Positions 6,701 to 7,263 of a DNA stretch of 7,263 bases are shown here, in pieces; positions within the stretch are counted from its first letter, which is position 1; every line of letters begins with the position of its first letter. The position numbers and the translations under genes are program-made. The stretch is from contig JBEBBU010000081.1 of assembly GCA_041158225.1 (NCBI GenBank), positions 1 to 7,263 of the forward strand. The letters are read 5' to 3'. Origin of the DNA: JBEBBU01 sp041158225 (GTDB lineage Bacteria; Pseudomonadota; Gammaproteobacteria; Methylococcales; Methylococcaceae). Below the pieces are notes generated by a model. That model saw only the letters and a list, made by a program, of their open reading frames with translations, had not been told where the DNA came from and searched no databases.

Positions 6701-7228
6701 TCAGCTGCCTCTGGCGAACTGGCCCAGTAACTCGCCTGCCTGTTCCAGCGATTGCAGTGACCTGGCAATGAATGTTCTGGCCGGATCATCCTCTTCAAGG
6801 TGATCGGTGGCTATCTCAAGGTAACCCAGCACGCGCCCAAACGAGTTGTTCATATCATGCACAAACGTTGCCAGACGCTCATCGCTGCTGGCAGTGAGAG
6901 GGAAGATGACGGCACCGATACCGCCGCCATGCTCCCCCGCTCCGCCCAAAGCAAACAGCCTCATTTCATGGGCAGGCCCCATAGGCAGACAGGCCACAGC
7001 ATCACGCTGGAGCGTGGCGCACCACTGTGGCCAATCGGCAGACATCCAGGCGGGGATCTCCCCTTTTACCAGAGGATAGCCCGCAACCTCCAGTCTGGCA
7101 GCGGCGCTGCTGGCAAAGATGATCATGCCATGCTCATCGAACACCAGCCATGGAAAGGGCAACGCGTCCGTGAAAGCGGCAAGCATGCCGGAGGTCATGG
7201 CTCCGGCAGGGTCTGTGTGATACAGCAT
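6701..7228 (-). CDS. PAS-DHp protein lacking a kinase ATPase domain (candidate phosphotransfer or phosphatase protein)
   Basis: A 175-residue cytoplasmic protein. Residues about 15-110 look like a single PAS domain (FPWLVFDEHGMIIFASSAAA). Residues about 113-173 form a histidine-kinase-type dimerisation and phosphotransfer hairpin. H124 sits in FVHDMNNSFGRVLGYLEIA, resembling the HDxNN class of H-boxes, and a second helix ends at FARGS. The HATPase_c domain is absent: TGA 6701-6703 comes right at the end of the second helix, and the next DNA is the convergent receiver gene with no N-box or G-box in any minus frame. This therefore looks like a natural DHp-only protein rather than a frameshifted kinase. 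D125 and N128 supply the D-x-x-N arrangement linked to phosphatase activity in HisKA proteins. ATG 7228 has AGGAG 5 bases upstream. It probably forms an operon with the frame ending 12 bases upstream. It could be a phosphotransfer protein, a receiver phosphatase, or a regulator binding other kinases; the sequence does not choose. Confidence 0.85.
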   Translation of the reverse strand: MLYHTDPAGAMTSGMLAAFTDALPFPWLVFDEHGMIIFASSAAARLEVAGYPLVKGEIPAWMSADWPQWCATLQRDAVACLPMGPAHEMRLFALGGAGEHGGGIGAVIFPLTASSDERLATFVHDMNNSFGRVLGYLEIATDHLEEDDPARTFIARSLQSLEQAGELLGQFARGS

Positions 7229-7240
7229 AGCAACTCCTGA

Positions 7241-7263
7241 TCAGGGAAGCATGTCACGAAACG
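7241..7263 (-). CDS. Possible C-terminal end of an upstream gene (partial at right edge)
   Basis: On the minus strand one frame reads FRDMLP and then TGA at 7243-7241, 12 bases before the ATG of the PAS-DHp gene. The spacing and the AGGAG between them are typical of two genes in one operon. Only six residues are visible, so no function can be given. Another frame stays open to the edge, so this is a tentative call. Confidence 0.3.

Noticed and set aside
6690..6708. GCAGC...GCTGC hairpin near the convergent stops, as a possible terminator
   Set aside because: The stem is only about five pairs with a loose loop and no following T-run, so a terminator cannot be supported.

Overview
This window is a dense block of bacterial signal-transduction genes. 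Every gene I can support belongs to two-component or phosphorelay signalling: PAS sensor domains, histidine-kinase cores and CheY-like receivers. I see no metabolic gene, RNA gene, mobile element or CRISPR array. Hybrid kinases with stacked PAS domains, Shine-Dalgarno starts and membrane-anchored sensors suggest a Gram-negative, probably proteobacterial, chromosome with slightly more than half G+C. I cannot name the genus from sequence alone.

Layout, left to right. (1) Minus strand, cut by the left edge to 1032: the N-terminal 344 residues of a membrane sensor with two membrane segments, a periplasmic helical region and a LOV-like PAS without the photoactive cysteine. (2) 1033-1360: a divergent intergenic region. 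(3) Plus strand 1361-3319: a soluble hybrid histidine kinase (PAS-PAS-HisKA-HATPase-REC). (4) Minus strand 3279-5702: a second soluble hybrid kinase (degenerate receiver-PAS-PAS-partial PAS-HisKA-HATPase-REC). Its 3' end overlaps the first kinase tail to tail by 41 bp. (5) 5703-5941: a second divergent intergenic region. (6) Plus strand 5942-6673: a receiver tethered to the membrane by one N-terminal helix, with no output domain. (7) Minus strand 6701-7228: a small PAS-DHp protein that has the phospho-accepting histidine helix pair but no ATPase domain. Twelve bases upstream of it, at the right edge, another minus-strand reading frame appears to end.

Working model (inference). The two hybrid kinases sense cytoplasmic cues through PAS domains and autophosphorylate on H276 and H430. 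They pass phosphate to their own C-terminal receivers (D577 and D733). Such hybrids normally need a histidine phosphotransfer protein to go further, and no canonical Hpt domain is visible. The stand-alone DHp protein could fill that role, or act as a phosphatase, with the membrane-tethered receiver (D174) as one possible partner. No DNA-binding, GGDEF or EAL output is seen inside the window, so the final output lies outside it or works by protein-protein contact. The most unusual elements are the DHp-only protein, the tethered receiver and the pseudo-receiver at the front of the second kinase.
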